64,000 nucleotides of DNA from Nocardia brasiliensis ATCC 700358 (GTDB lineage: Bacteria > Actinomycetota > Actinomycetes > Mycobacteriales > Mycobacteriaceae): assembly GCF_000250675.2 (NCBI RefSeq), contig NC_018681.1, forward strand, positions 8,122,001-8,186,000. Reading direction: 5' to 3'. Positions 25,005-33,626 of this stretch are shown here, piece by piece; the first letter of the stretch is position 1, and every line of letters begins with the position of its first letter. A program made the translations under genes and the position numbers. The notes below the pieces were generated by a model. It searched no databases and was not told where the DNA came from. It saw only the letters and a program-made list of their open reading frames with translations.

Positions 25005-28000
25005 TCAGGCGACGGTGGCTTCGAGGTGGGAGCCGGTGCGGCCGCGGCGGACGTGCAGGCGGCTGGGGATGCGCTGGCGCATTTCGTCTACGTGGCTGAC
25101 GACGCCGACGACGCGGCCGCCGGTGCGGAGTTCGTCGAGGACGCCCATCACCGAGTCGAGGGTGTCGGCGTCCAGGCCGCCGAAACCCTCGTCGATGAAC
25201 AGGGTGTCCAGCACGAGGCCGCCGGATTCGGCGGCCACCGTGTCGGCCAGGCCCAGGGCCAAAGACAGTGCGGCCATGAAGGTTTCACCGCCGGACAGGG
25301 TCTTGGCGGGGCGCACCGCACCGGTGTAGTCGTCCCGGATGTCCAGGCCGAGCCCGCCGCGGCGGCCGCGCGGACCCGCCTTGTCCGAATGCACGAATTC
25401 GTAACGGCCCGCGGACATTCGGCGCAACCGCACCGAACCGGCCTGTGCCACCTCTTCCAGCCGGGCGGCGAGAACGTAAGAGCGCAGCGACATCCGGCGA
25501 TTGTTCTCGCCCCGCCCGGCCACCACCTCGGCGAGCCCGGCGAGCTCATCGTGCGTGCGCTGCAGCGGAGCGATCCGGTCCACCGCGGCCCAGAGTTGAC
25601 CGCCGAGCTCCTCCAGCTGGCTCACCCGCCGATTCGCCTCCGCGTGCGCGGCGACAGCGGCATTCAGTTGCGTCCGTGCGACTTCGACCAGCTGCTCGAG
25701 CTCGGCCAGATCACCCGGCTCCCGGGTCGCGGCCGCCTGGATCTCCGGCTCGGCGAGCACCGCCTGCGCGTGGGCGCGGGCGTTGTCGGCGGCGGCCAGT
25801 TCCGCGTCGATCTCCCGCTGCCGCTGCGGGGTTCGGCTCGCCGCGTTGACGACGCGTGCGTACGCGGTCAACCGCGCCACGTGATCGCGCGGTGCGGCGT
25901 CCGGCTCGGTCGCCGCGGCACCCGAGATACCTTCGCTACCGGTGCTCGTGCCGCTGGTTGTCCCAGGGTCAGAGGTCCGCTCGTCGCCCGTCGCGTCAGC
26001 GGCCGAGCGGGCGCAGGCGGCCTCGGCGGCGTCGGTGATCTCCAGGACCGCACCGCGCTGTGCTGTGCCGTCACCGGTGTTCCAGCGCGGCTCGTCCGGC
26101 ACGAAACTCGCTGCGCGAGCGAGGTTCTCGACCCGGTCGGCGATGACCGCCACTTTCTCCCGGGCCGCGGCGGCCGCGGCGCGGGCGTCGCGCAGCGCGC
26201 TGCTGTCGGTGACCAGGGCGGTGAGGCGGGCGCGGCGGCGCTCGATGGTTTCGTCCGCGCCGGCCGCGGCGCGGAGGCGCTCGGTGAGTTCCGCGAGTCG
26301 GGTATCGGCCGCGACGATGTTCGCGGCGACGGCGCTGCGCCGCGAATCCGCTTCGCGCAGTTCGTCGTGCAGGCGGGTCTCGTCGGTGCGCAGGCGGGTG
26401 AGCTCGGCGGTCAGCCCGTCGGCGAGGGCGGCCAGCTCGGCGGTGTCCTCGTAGCGATCGGTGGCGGTGCGCAGGGCGGCAGCCAGCTCGACCCGGTCGG
26501 CGTCGCCGCCGCGGGCGATGAGCGCCTCGATCTCGCGTTCCAGACCGGTGATTCGGGCATGCACTCGATCGCGGGCGTCCTCGGCCGCGCGTTCGGCGGT
26601 CACCGCCGCGTCCTCGGCGTCCTTGGACACGGCGTCGGCGGTGGGGCGGGCCGGTTCGGGGTGATCCGCGGATCCGCATACCGCGCAGGGGGTGCCGTCG
26701 ACGAGCCCACCGGCCAGTTCGGCGGCCATGCCCGCCAACCGGCGCTCACGCAGGTCCAAGACCCGTTCCTTGGCGTCGTTGTGCGCGGCACGGGCCGTCT
26801 CGAACTCGACCCTGGCGTGATCGAGATCCGTTTTGCGCGAGGCGAGTTCGACCGCCGCCAGAGCTGCGGCCTGCAGCCGTTCGCATTCGGCGGTCAGGGT
26901 GGGCAACGTCGCGGCCGCGCTCGTCGCTTCGCGCAGCCGGGTCTCGAGCGTGACGAGGGCGCCGGGCAACTGATCGCGCCGCTTGGTCAGGTCCGCGATC
27001 CGGGTGGTGAGCGCCGTGCTCTCGGCTCGTGATCCCGCCAGTTCCTGATTCAGTCCGGTCACGACCGCCGCGTCGGTGCGCACCTCGTCCAACCCGCCGA
27101 TCTGCGCGCTCCAGCGGCGGATCGCGGCATCGATATCGGCGTCGTCGCGAACGGTAAGCGAATCTTCGACACCGATCAACTCCGCGCCGCCGAGATCCGC
27201 CGCGCCGGGCTCCAGCAGATGCGTGGCCAAACGGCGTGCCGTACCGGCGGTTTCGTTCTCCTTGGCGCGCATCAGCATGACCGCGTCCCTGGCCTCATCG
27301 ATCGCCGCGACGACCGGCTCGGCGCGGCGGGCGGCCTCGAGCTCGGCCCGCGCCGCGGCACGGTGATCGGCGGCCGCGGTGTACTGCTCGAGCTGCGCGT
27401 GGGCAGCCGCCCGGCGGCGGAGCAGGTCGTGCAGTCGGCGTTGCTCCTCGGCGCGCGCCTGCACCCGCGCCGACTCCTGTTGGCAGCGTTCGGCTGCCGC
27501 GGCAGTGCCGGTCAGCTCGACGCGAGCAGCCGCGAGCAGGTCCTGCGACCAGCCGACCGCCTCGAGTGGACCGACGGTTTCGGTGGCGCCGGCCCCCGCC
27601 GCGACACCGACTTTGGCGATCAACCGGTCGATTCCCTGTTTACGCGCCTCCAGGTCGGCGGCGGAGGCGCGGCGCTTGTCCGCGAGCCACTGCTCCGCGC
27701 TACCGAATCGTTCGGTGTCGAAGAGCTTTTCGAGCAGCTTCTCCCGATCCTCGTTCTCCGCCCGCAGGAATCGCGCGAAATCGCCCTGCGGCAGCAGCAC
27801 CACCTGGAAGAACTGATCGGCGCTCATCCCGAGCAGCCGGATGATCTCGTCGCCGATATCGGGTATCCGGGAAAGGTTTTCGCCTCGCCCGTCCAGCCAG
27901 GCCAGGGTTGCCTTGGCGGGGTCGGTGCGCATCCCGGTACCGCGCAACTTGGGGCGTTCGAACTCAGGAATGCGGGTCAGGCGGATGCGGCGGCCGCCGA

Positions 28001-28253
28001 GCGTCACCTCCAGCACCACCTGCGGCGGCGTCTGGTCCGGTGCGTGATCGGAGTGCAGGCGCTTGCTCTCGCCACGCGCGCCCGGAACCTTGCCGTACAG
28101 CGCGAACGCGATCGCGTCCAGCACCGTGGTCTTTCCCGCGCCGGTCTGCCCGTGCAGCAGGAACAGTCCGTCGGCGCCGAGCGCGTCGAAGTCGATGACC
28201 GTGGTCTCGGCGAACGGGCCGAACGCGGTCATCTCCAACCGGTGCAGCCTCAT
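25005..28253 (-). CDS. sbcC: Exonuclease subunit SbcC
   Basis: A 1082-residue SMC-like ATPase of normal length. Walker A GQTGAGKTTVLDAIAFALYG is near residues 35-55; long coiled coils flank a zinc hook with C-A-V-C (GTPCAVCGSADHPE, near residue 520); the ABC signature KTLSGGETFMAALSLALGLA and Walker B LDTLFIDEGFGGLD lie at the C-terminal end. A Ser/Thr/Gly-rich insertion interrupts the second coil around residues 750-790. With SbcD it processes hairpins and protein-blocked DNA ends. It starts 34 bases after sbcD and is convergent with ogt. Confidence 0.95.
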   Translation of the reverse strand: MRLHRLEMTAFGPFAETTVIDFDALGADGLFLLHGQTGAGKTTVLDAIAFALYGKVPGARGESKRLHSDHAPDQTPPQVVLEVTLGGRRIRLTRIPEFERPKLRGTGMRTDPAKATLAWLDGRGENLSRIPDIGDEIIRLLGMSADQFFQVVLLPQGDFARFLRAENEDREKLLEKLFDTERFGSAEQWLADKRRASAADLEARKQGIDRLIAKVGVAAGAGATETVGPLEAVGWSQDLLAAARVELTGTAAAAERCQQESARVQARAEEQRRLHDLLRRRAAAHAQLEQYTAAADHRAAARAELEAARRAEPVVAAIDEARDAVMLMRAKENETAGTARRLATHLLEPGAADLGGAELIGVEDSLTVRDDADIDAAIRRWSAQIGGLDEVRTDAAVVTGLNQELAGSRAESTALTTRIADLTKRRDQLPGALVTLETRLREATSAAATLPTLTAECERLQAAALAAVELASRKTDLDHARVEFETARAAHNDAKERVLDLRERRLAGMAAELAGGLVDGTPCAVCGSADHPEPARPTADAVSKDAEDAAVTAERAAEDARDRVHARITGLEREIEALIARGGDADRVELAAALRTATDRYEDTAELAALADGLTAELTRLRTDETRLHDELREADSRRSAVAANIVAADTRLAELTERLRAAAGADETIERRRARLTALVTDSSALRDARAAAAAAREKVAVIADRVENLARAASFVPDEPRWNTGDGTAQRGAVLEITDAAEAACARSAADATGDERTSDPGTTSGTSTGSEGISGAAATEPDAAPRDHVARLTAYARVVNAASRTPQRQREIDAELAAADNARAHAQAVLAEPEIQAAATREPGDLAELEQLVEVARTQLNAAVAAHAEANRRVSQLEELGGQLWAAVDRIAPLQRTHDELAGLAEVVAGRGENNRRMSLRSYVLAARLEEVAQAGSVRLRRMSAGRYEFVHSDKAGPRGRRGGLGLDIRDDYTGAVRPAKTLSGGETFMAALSLALGLADTVAAESGGLVLDTLFIDEGFGGLDADTLDSVMGVLDELRTGGRVVGVVSHVDEMRQRIPSRLHVRRGRTGSHLEATVA

Positions 28254-28287
28254 GCGGCCGCCGCCGGGTACGGCCCGGCCTGGGCGC

Positions 28288-29463
28288 TCACGCCGAGAGT
28301 TCCGTGGCCGATTCCGCCGTCAGCACGCGGTCGGGCTCGGCGACCGCAGCCGCGAGTGCCCGCTCCAGCCAAGCCATTTCGCCCGCGCTGGGCGCGCCCC
28401 GCACATCGGTGAGAAAGGTCTGCGCTACTTCGGTGTCGCGGCGGCCGTGCACCCGTTCACGGTAGCGCAGCTCCGGATTGCCCTCCGGGCGCACCCACTC
28501 CACATGCACCGCGTGCGGGAAGCGTTCGCGCAGCTTACGCATGGCGTCCACCGGCCGGGCCGAGTCGGTGAGCACCGCGGAGACGTAATCGTCGGTGGCG
28601 GCGTCGTGCCGCACGTCGGTGAGCAGCTCGTCCAGCGTGCCGGTGAGCTTGCTGAGCCCACGAACCACCGGCAGGTCGTGGCGGCGCACCTCGCCCAACC
28701 CGGCGGCATCGAGGTCGACGAGCCACACCGCCTTGCGATGCGAGCTCTCCGCGAACGAATACGGTAGCGGCGAACCGCAGTAGCGCACCGACGCCGACAG
28801 CGTCTGCGGTGAATGCAGGTGCCCGAGCGCGACGTAGTCGATGCCGTCGAATGCCGACATCGGCACGGTCTCCACGCCGCCCACCGAGATGGATCGCTCC
28901 GAACCGGTCGCCTCCCCGCCGACGACGAAGGCATGCGCCAGCACCACCGCGCGCGTCCCCGCGCGCCGGGCGAGATCGGCCCGGATCCGGGCCATCGCCG
29001 CGTCCAGGATGTCGGCGTGCGAACGAGCCTGCGGCACACCGAGTTCCGCGCGCGTGATCTCGGGCTCCAGGTACGGAATGCCGTAGAACGCCACGGGGCC
29101 GTGCGCGTCGTCCAGCAGTACCGGGCGGTCGGCATCGGCGACGGTGGTGCGCAGATGGAGTCCGCCCGCCGCCGCGAAACTCGCGCCCGCGCCGAGCCGC
29201 GCGGGCGAATCGTGGTTACCCGACGTGGCGACGATCACCGCGCCGGCCGCACGGATGGCCTCGAATCCCCGGTTGCACACCGCGATCGCGTCCGCGCTCG
29301 GAATGGACCGGTCGTACACGTCCCCGGGCAGCACCACCACGTCGACCGACTCCTCGGCCACCAGCTCCGCGATCGCGGTCAGCGCCCGAGCCTGATCGGC
29401 CAGCAGATCGACCCCGTGGAACGTGCGCCCGATGTGCCAGTCCGAGGTGTGCAGCATCCGCAT
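28288..29463 (-). CDS. sbcD: Exonuclease subunit SbcD
   Basis: A 391-residue Mre11-type nuclease. Metal-binding motifs appear in order: MLHTSDWHIGR, VVLPGDVYDR, VIVATSGNHDSPAR, VVLAHAFVVGG and VALGHLHSPQ. The C-terminal region is the capping domain that contacts SbcC. It is the first gene of the sbcD-sbcC operon. The 236 bases upstream are shared with the divergent rmuC gene; no clear promoter was identified there. Confidence 0.95.
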   Translation of the reverse strand: MRMLHTSDWHIGRTFHGVDLLADQARALTAIAELVAEESVDVVVLPGDVYDRSIPSADAIAVCNRGFEAIRAAGAVIVATSGNHDSPARLGAGASFAAAGGLHLRTTVADADRPVLLDDAHGPVAFYGIPYLEPEITRAELGVPQARSHADILDAAMARIRADLARRAGTRAVVLAHAFVVGGEATGSERSISVGGVETVPMSAFDGIDYVALGHLHSPQTLSASVRYCGSPLPYSFAESSHRKAVWLVDLDAAGLGEVRRHDLPVVRGLSKLTGTLDELLTDVRHDAATDDYVSAVLTDSARPVDAMRKLRERFPHAVHVEWVRPEGNPELRYRERVHGRRDTEVAQTFLTDVRGAPSAGEMAWLERALAAAVAEPDRVLTAESATELSA

Positions 29464-29699
29464 GCCGCGAAACCGTAGGCGAGGGCACCGACAGAATTCA
29501 ATTGCCGAGCCCGCCGTGTCGGATAGCGGCGCATGTCACGCGGCGTGTCCACGGTGTTTCCCGGGCCGGGTTGCGCAAGCCCCGTTACGGATTCACCGAC
29601 CGGCCCGAGCGTGCTTGCGCCAGGCCGTATTTGCCGACACGGTGCCGAGGGATTGCCGGGCGGGCGTTCTTGTCGGTGTCGTGCGGCACTATCGGCACT

Positions 29700-30857
29700 A
29701 TGACCGCACCGATGCTCGTCGCACTGATGCTGGTATTCGCCGCAGGGGTGGGGCTCGGCTGGCTCGGCCATGCCGCGCGCGCCGGGCAACGCGCGGTGGC
29801 GGCGGAGGCGAGACTGGCCGCGGCCACCGACAACGAACGGCTGCTGCGGCAATCGCTCAACGCGGCGAACGAGGATGCGGCACGCAGGCATTCGCATGCC
29901 ATCGGCGCGATGGTCGATCCACTGCGCGACGCGGTCGGCGCGTTGAACCAGCACATCCAGCAGGTCGAGCACCATCGGATCAACGCCTACTCCAGCCTGC
30001 GCGAGCAGGTGGCCGGCATGCAGCGCACCTCGCTGCAGTTGACCAGCCAGACCAGTCAGCTCGTCGCGGCGCTGCGCGCGCCGCAGGTGCGCGGCCGGTG
30101 GGGCGAGATCCAATTGGAACGCGTGGTCGAGCTCGCGGGCATGACGCGGCACTGCGATTTCGACACACAGGTGTCGCGAGCGGCGCGCGGTGACGGCGCC
30201 AACGACCGCACCGGCACCGTCCGGCCCGACCTGGTGGTGAACCTGGCGGGCGGCAGGCACATCGTGGTCGACGCCAAGGTGCCGTTCAGCGCGTACCTCG
30301 ACGCCAGCACGGTCGAGGATCCCGACGTCCGGGCCGAACATCTGATCCGGCACGCGAAGCACCTGCGCGCCCACGTCGACCAACTGGCCGACAAGGCGTA
30401 CTGGGCGGCCTTCGATCCGGCGCCGGAATTCGTCGTGCTGTTCGTGCCCGGGGATCCGTTTCTGGACGCCGCGCTCACCACCGACTCCGGATTGCTCGAG
30501 TACGCCTTCGGCCGCAACGTGATCCTGGCTACGCCGACCACGCTGATCGCGTTGCTGCGCACGGTGGCTTTCGGCTGGCGGCAGGAAGCACTGTCCCGGG
30601 ATATGGCAACCGTTCAGCAATTGGGCAAGGAGCTCTACGCCCGGCTCGGTATGACGGGCCGGCACCTGGACCGGCTCGGCGCGCAACTCGGTAAAGCCGT
30701 CGACGCTTTCAACTACACCGTGGCATCGGTGGAATCGCGGGTGATGGTCACCGCGCGCAAACTGCACGACCTGGAAATAGCGGAGCAGGAGGTGCCGGCA
30801 ATCCAACGGGTCGACGTGTGGCCGCGAGCCGTGGGGTTCGCCGACGCCGACGATTAG
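29700..30857 (+). CDS. rmuC: DNA recombination protein RmuC homologue
   Basis: A 385-residue protein with an N-terminal membrane anchor (MLVALMLVFAAGVGLGWLG), a coiled coil (residues ~25-110) and the RmuC nuclease-like core: APQVRGRWGEIQLERVVELA, LVVNLAGGRHIVVDAKVPFS and VVLFVPGDPFLDAAL. RmuC limits recombination between short inverted repeats, possibly by cutting structured DNA. It sits directly beside sbcCD, which attack the same kind of substrates. ATG 29700 is chosen because the longer frame only adds basic, non-conserved residues. Confidence 0.9.
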   Translation: MTAPMLVALMLVFAAGVGLGWLGHAARAGQRAVAAEARLAAATDNERLLRQSLNAANEDAARRHSHAIGAMVDPLRDAVGALNQHIQQVEHHRINAYSSLREQVAGMQRTSLQLTSQTSQLVAALRAPQVRGRWGEIQLERVVELAGMTRHCDFDTQVSRAARGDGANDRTGTVRPDLVVNLAGGRHIVVDAKVPFSAYLDASTVEDPDVRAEHLIRHAKHLRAHVDQLADKAYWAAFDPAPEFVVLFVPGDPFLDAALTTDSGLLEYAFGRNVILATPTTLIALLRTVAFGWRQEALSRDMATVQQLGKELYARLGMTGRHLDRLGAQLGKAVDAFNYTVASVESRVMVTARKLHDLEIAEQEVPAIQRVDVWPRAVGFADADD

Positions 30858-30915
30858 CCGGTGGAACCGCCGTGCCATAACGCCCCCGGGCGCGGCGACA
30901 GTTAGTGTTCATAAT

Positions 30916-31800
30916 GTGGCTGCTTCCCAACGTGTGCGATCCCGGGTGCCCGCGCCGCATCGTTCGACCTTGCCGACGGTCCCGGGCATCCCGGTGGGCG
31001 CGGCGGTCCTGATCGCGGTCGCCTGTACGTTTCTGGGGTTCTTGATCGATGCCCACGGCGACGCTACCGATCTCACCGGTACCTTCGCCGCGCTGTACAT
31101 CGTCGGTTGTGTGGCAGCCGTGCTCGCGGTCCGCTATCGCGGCTTGTTCACCACCATGGTGCTGCCGCCGCTGCTGCTCTCGATCGCCGTTCCGCTGGCC
31201 TACCAGCAGCTGACCGGCCGCCCGGCGAGTTCGATCAAAGATGTGCTGCTGAACCTGGCGGTGCCGCTGGTGCAGCGCTTCCCCACGATGATGCTCGCGA
31301 CCGTGCTCGTCCTGTTGATCGGCGGCGGCCGCATCCTGCTGCAACGCCGCATCGAGCAGGCGGAGGGCGGCGCCGAGTCACGCCGCGGGGAAAGCTGGGG
31401 CCGTCCCTCGGCCAAGCGTCCGCGCGGCGGCCGCGAACGCGGCTCCTCGCTCACCGACTCGGCTCGCCGGCGCACTCGCCGCCCAAAGGACGATCCGGAC
31501 GAGGCAGACCTCGACGAGCCCACTCCGCGCCCGAGCCGCCGAACCGCGACAGCACCGGTCGCCGACGCACCACCCCGCGTGGCAGGCTCGGCCCGGCCGC
31601 GCGAAGGACGCGAAGGCCGCCCCGCCGCGCGCGGCGCCGCCCGCCCGACCGCGGCCATGCCCCGCACCGACAACGACCCGGCCCGCGGCAACACCGCCCG
31701 CCGCCGCAGCGAACTCCCCCCGCCCCACCCCCAACCCAACGTCCGCTACCGCGAACGTGATTCGAGCCGCACCGAGCGCCGCCGCCCAGAAAACCTCTGA
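30916..31800 (+). CDS. DUF6542 membrane protein (Rv1111c-like)
   Basis: A 294-residue protein. Residues 20-140 contain four hydrophobic helices (VPGIPVGAAVLIAVACTFLG, FAALYIVGCVAAVLAV, TTMVLPPLLLSIAVPLAY, MMLATVLVLLIGGG), the actinobacterial DUF6542 domain. The rest is a long Arg/Pro-rich, probably disordered cytoplasmic tail. The M. tuberculosis counterpart lies next to lytB2, and the function is unknown. Here it is separated from ispH by the regulator island and its repeats. Confidence 0.75.
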   Translation: MAASQRVRSRVPAPHRSTLPTVPGIPVGAAVLIAVACTFLGFLIDAHGDATDLTGTFAALYIVGCVAAVLAVRYRGLFTTMVLPPLLLSIAVPLAYQQLTGRPASSIKDVLLNLAVPLVQRFPTMMLATVLVLLIGGGRILLQRRIEQAEGGAESRRGESWGRPSAKRPRGGRERGSSLTDSARRRTRRPKDDPDEADLDEPTPRPSRRTATAPVADAPPRVAGSARPREGREGRPAARGAARPTAAMPRTDNDPARGNTARRRSELPPPHPQPNVRYRERDSSRTERRRPENL

Positions 31801-31826
31801 GCGGGTCGCGCCCCAGGCTGTCCGCA

Positions 31827-32115
31827 GTCACACTCCGCGATGCCACGACCTAGGCCCCATAAGGCGGCCGCCTGCTGTGCGCTCGGCAGCGCTGGAACTC
31901 GAGCCGCCCGTGAGCCCGACAATCCGCCGTCGAGCGCCGCATTGCCATAGCCTCTGAGCCGCTGGACAGTCGGACGGTCACCAGTCACGGTCGGCAATGC
32001 CGCGACCGAGACCACCCCGGGGCTGCCGCGGTCCTGCTCGGCGATACCGCGGCTGCTGAGCCGGTGTAGCCGGGACTGTTGGTAGTCCCGATCGGCGACA
32101 GCGCGGCCCGAATCG
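31827..32115. repeat. Degenerate repeats about 50 bp apart
   Basis: The 395 bases between the DUF6542 stop and the XRE start hold no gene but show about six related blocks with a core like tcggcaatgccgcgac. Centres are near 31842, 31890, 31944, 31999, 32046 and 32100, so spacing is 47-55 bases. The best pair is tccgcgatgccacgac (31834) against tcggcaatgccgcgac (31991). Conservation is partial, so this is a decayed array or a series of binding sites. Confidence 0.45.
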
Positions 32116-32140
32116 CCGCGGGTCGGCTGGCGCGCCTCCG

Positions 32141-32164
32141 TTTGCACGCACATTTGCAAGTACA
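32141..32164 (+). promoter_or_regulatory. Tandem 12-bp repeat upstream of the XRE gene
   Basis: Two direct copies, tttgcacgcaca and tttgcaagtaca (10 of 12 matches), followed by a partial third (tttt), form an AT-rich patch 32 bases before the GTG start. The size and place fit an operator or promoter element for the regulator gene. Confidence 0.4.
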
Positions 32165-32195
32165 TTTTGGTAGTTCCAGTGCCAGACTCGATGGC

Positions 32196-33104
32196 GTGAA
32201 CGTAGAGCAGCGCTTCGAAGGCACCGAGCCGGCCGGTACCCGGGAGAGCACCAATATCGGTGATGTGCCGACGGTGCTTCGTCGGATGCTGGGGTTGCGC
32301 CTCCAGCAACTGCGTAAGGAACGGGGGTTGACCCAGCACGAGGTCGGCAGGCAGCTCTACTGGACCGGATCCAAGGTCAGCCGGATCGAATCCGGCATGG
32401 TCGGCCTCAACCGGCCCGACGTGGTCGAGCTGCTGCACTGCTACGGCGTCACCGACCCCGACGAACACGACCGGTATCTGTCGCTCGTGCAGCTGGGCAA
32501 CCGTCCCGGCTGGTGGCACAGCGACAGTGACTCGCTCCCCAAAGGATTCGAGCTGCTCAGCCTCGAAGGGGCGGCGCGCACGATCCGCTGCTATGAGCCC
32601 GCGGTCGTCCCCGACCTCTTGCAAACACCCGAATACGCAAGGGCAGCATTGTGTTTGCGGAATCCGTACCGTCCCGACACCGAGATCGACCAGCTGTTGG
32701 CGGTGCGCCTGCAGCGGCAGCAGATCCTGTACCGCGACAATCCGCCGTACCTGTGGACCCTGGTCGAAGCGAATGCGCTACGCAGGCAGATCGGCGGTGC
32801 CGCGGTCTGGCGGGCGCAACTGGAATACCTGGCGCGGTGTATCCAGCGGGAGCACATCGTGATCCAGATCGTGGACGAGGCCGCCTTCGGGCCCGCGATC
32901 GTGGACAGCGCGTTCGTCTATCTGCGTTTCGCCGAAACCCTGCTGCCGGATGTCGTGTGTATCTCGCAACCCACCAGCACGCTGTATATGGAGGGCCGGG
33001 ACCACATCGTCCGCTATCTCAATATTGCGGAGACCCTGGCTCAGCAGTCCGCGCGCCCGTCCGAAACAGGTCGGCTCCTCCAGACGCTGCTGGAGTCCGC
33101 GTGA
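32196..33104 (+). CDS. XRE-family regulator with DUF5753 domain
   Basis: A 302-residue protein. After a ~25-residue tail comes a helix-turn-helix (LRLQQLRKERGLTQHEVGRQ, then WTGSKVSRIESG). From about residue 100 the DUF5753 domain begins (AARTIRCYEPAVVPDLLQTP followed by EYARAAL), with RLQRQQIL and the late DVVCISQPTSTLYMEG strand. Streptomyces and Nocardia have many such regulators, usually paired with a small DUF397 protein (Scr1-type pairs) and linked to development or toxin-antitoxin behaviour. GTG 32196 is the preferred start. The next gene overlaps by 4 bases but is not DUF397-like. Confidence 0.85.
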   Translation: MNVEQRFEGTEPAGTRESTNIGDVPTVLRRMLGLRLQQLRKERGLTQHEVGRQLYWTGSKVSRIESGMVGLNRPDVVELLHCYGVTDPDEHDRYLSLVQLGNRPGWWHSDSDSLPKGFELLSLEGAARTIRCYEPAVVPDLLQTPEYARAALCLRNPYRPDTEIDQLLAVRLQRQQILYRDNPPYLWTLVEANALRRQIGGAAVWRAQLEYLARCIQREHIVIQIVDEAAFGPAIVDSAFVYLRFAETLLPDVVCISQPTSTLYMEGRDHIVRYLNIAETLAQQSARPSETGRLLQTLLESA

Positions 33105-33301
33105 GCACTCACCCGCCACAGGAGGAACGCAACTCCCAGCCGAGCCCACCACCGCCCGCGCCCCCGTGGCGGGAACTCGCCGCCGCCATAGCCACCGCCG
33201 CACCGGTCGGCCTTCTGGTCGACTGGCCGACAGCGGTACAGGTACTGCTCACCGTCTTCGCGGGCCTGACCGCCGCACGCCGAAGCCCGGACCACGAATG
33301 A
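33101..33301 (+). CDS. Small membrane protein coupled to the DUF5753 regulator
   Basis: A 66-residue protein starting at GTG 33101 inside the regulator's stop (GTGA). The first 22 residues are Pro/Ser-rich and polar; residues ~27-58 are hydrophobic with a short break at WPT (LAAAIATAAPVGLLV and AVQVLLTVFAGLTAA), so one or two membrane helices are expected. No DUF397 features are visible. Translational coupling suggests it works with the regulator, as partner or effector, but that is inference. Confidence 0.55.
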   Translation: MSTHPPQEERNSQPSPPPPAPPWRELAAAIATAAPVGLLVDWPTAVQVLLTVFAGLTAARRSPDHE

Positions 33302-33309
33302 CGCTCCGC

Positions 33310-33626
33310 GCCAATGGCGGATGCTGCACCAAGGCGGATGCCTGCGCGCCACTGGCGAGCACCTACATCGACGGCGGATGCCCCGATCAGCGACGAATGC
33401 CTCGCATCCACGGCGGGCCGCCCACCTCGGCGGCGAATACCCTAGGCCAGCAACAGGTCCTGCACCACGGCAGGCACCAGTGTCAGCGGCGGGTTGCCCT
33501 GCACGAAGGGCGGATGCCTTGCCAAGAGCCGGTGCCCTGCACCAACAGCCGGTGCCCTGCTCCGAAGCCGGGTTGGCCTGCGTCAGCAGCCGACGACCTG
33601 CTCCGTCGCCAGGGTCCTACGCTCAG
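33310..33626. repeat. Array of about 16 degenerate 20-bp repeats
   Basis: The 321 bases between the small membrane gene and ispH are gene-free and built from imperfect units of 19-21 bases. Unit starts lie near 33313, 33332, 33353, 33373, 33392, 33411, 33431, 33452, 33471, 33487, 33508, 33528, 33548, 33567, 33588 and 33607. The consensus is roughly cggcggatgccctgcaccag; the two best copies at 33527 and 33547 share agccggtgccctgc. A further partial unit runs into the 3' end of ispH. The period is not a multiple of three, so the array is not coding. Confidence 0.65.

Noticed and set aside
24585..27032. An 815-residue plus-strand frame across ogt and antisense to sbcC
   Set aside because: It overlaps two unambiguous genes and has a low-complexity Gly/Arg/Ala composition.
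33310..33626. A CRISPR array
   Set aside because: Units are about 20 bases, contiguous, degenerate and without spacers, and no cas gene is present.
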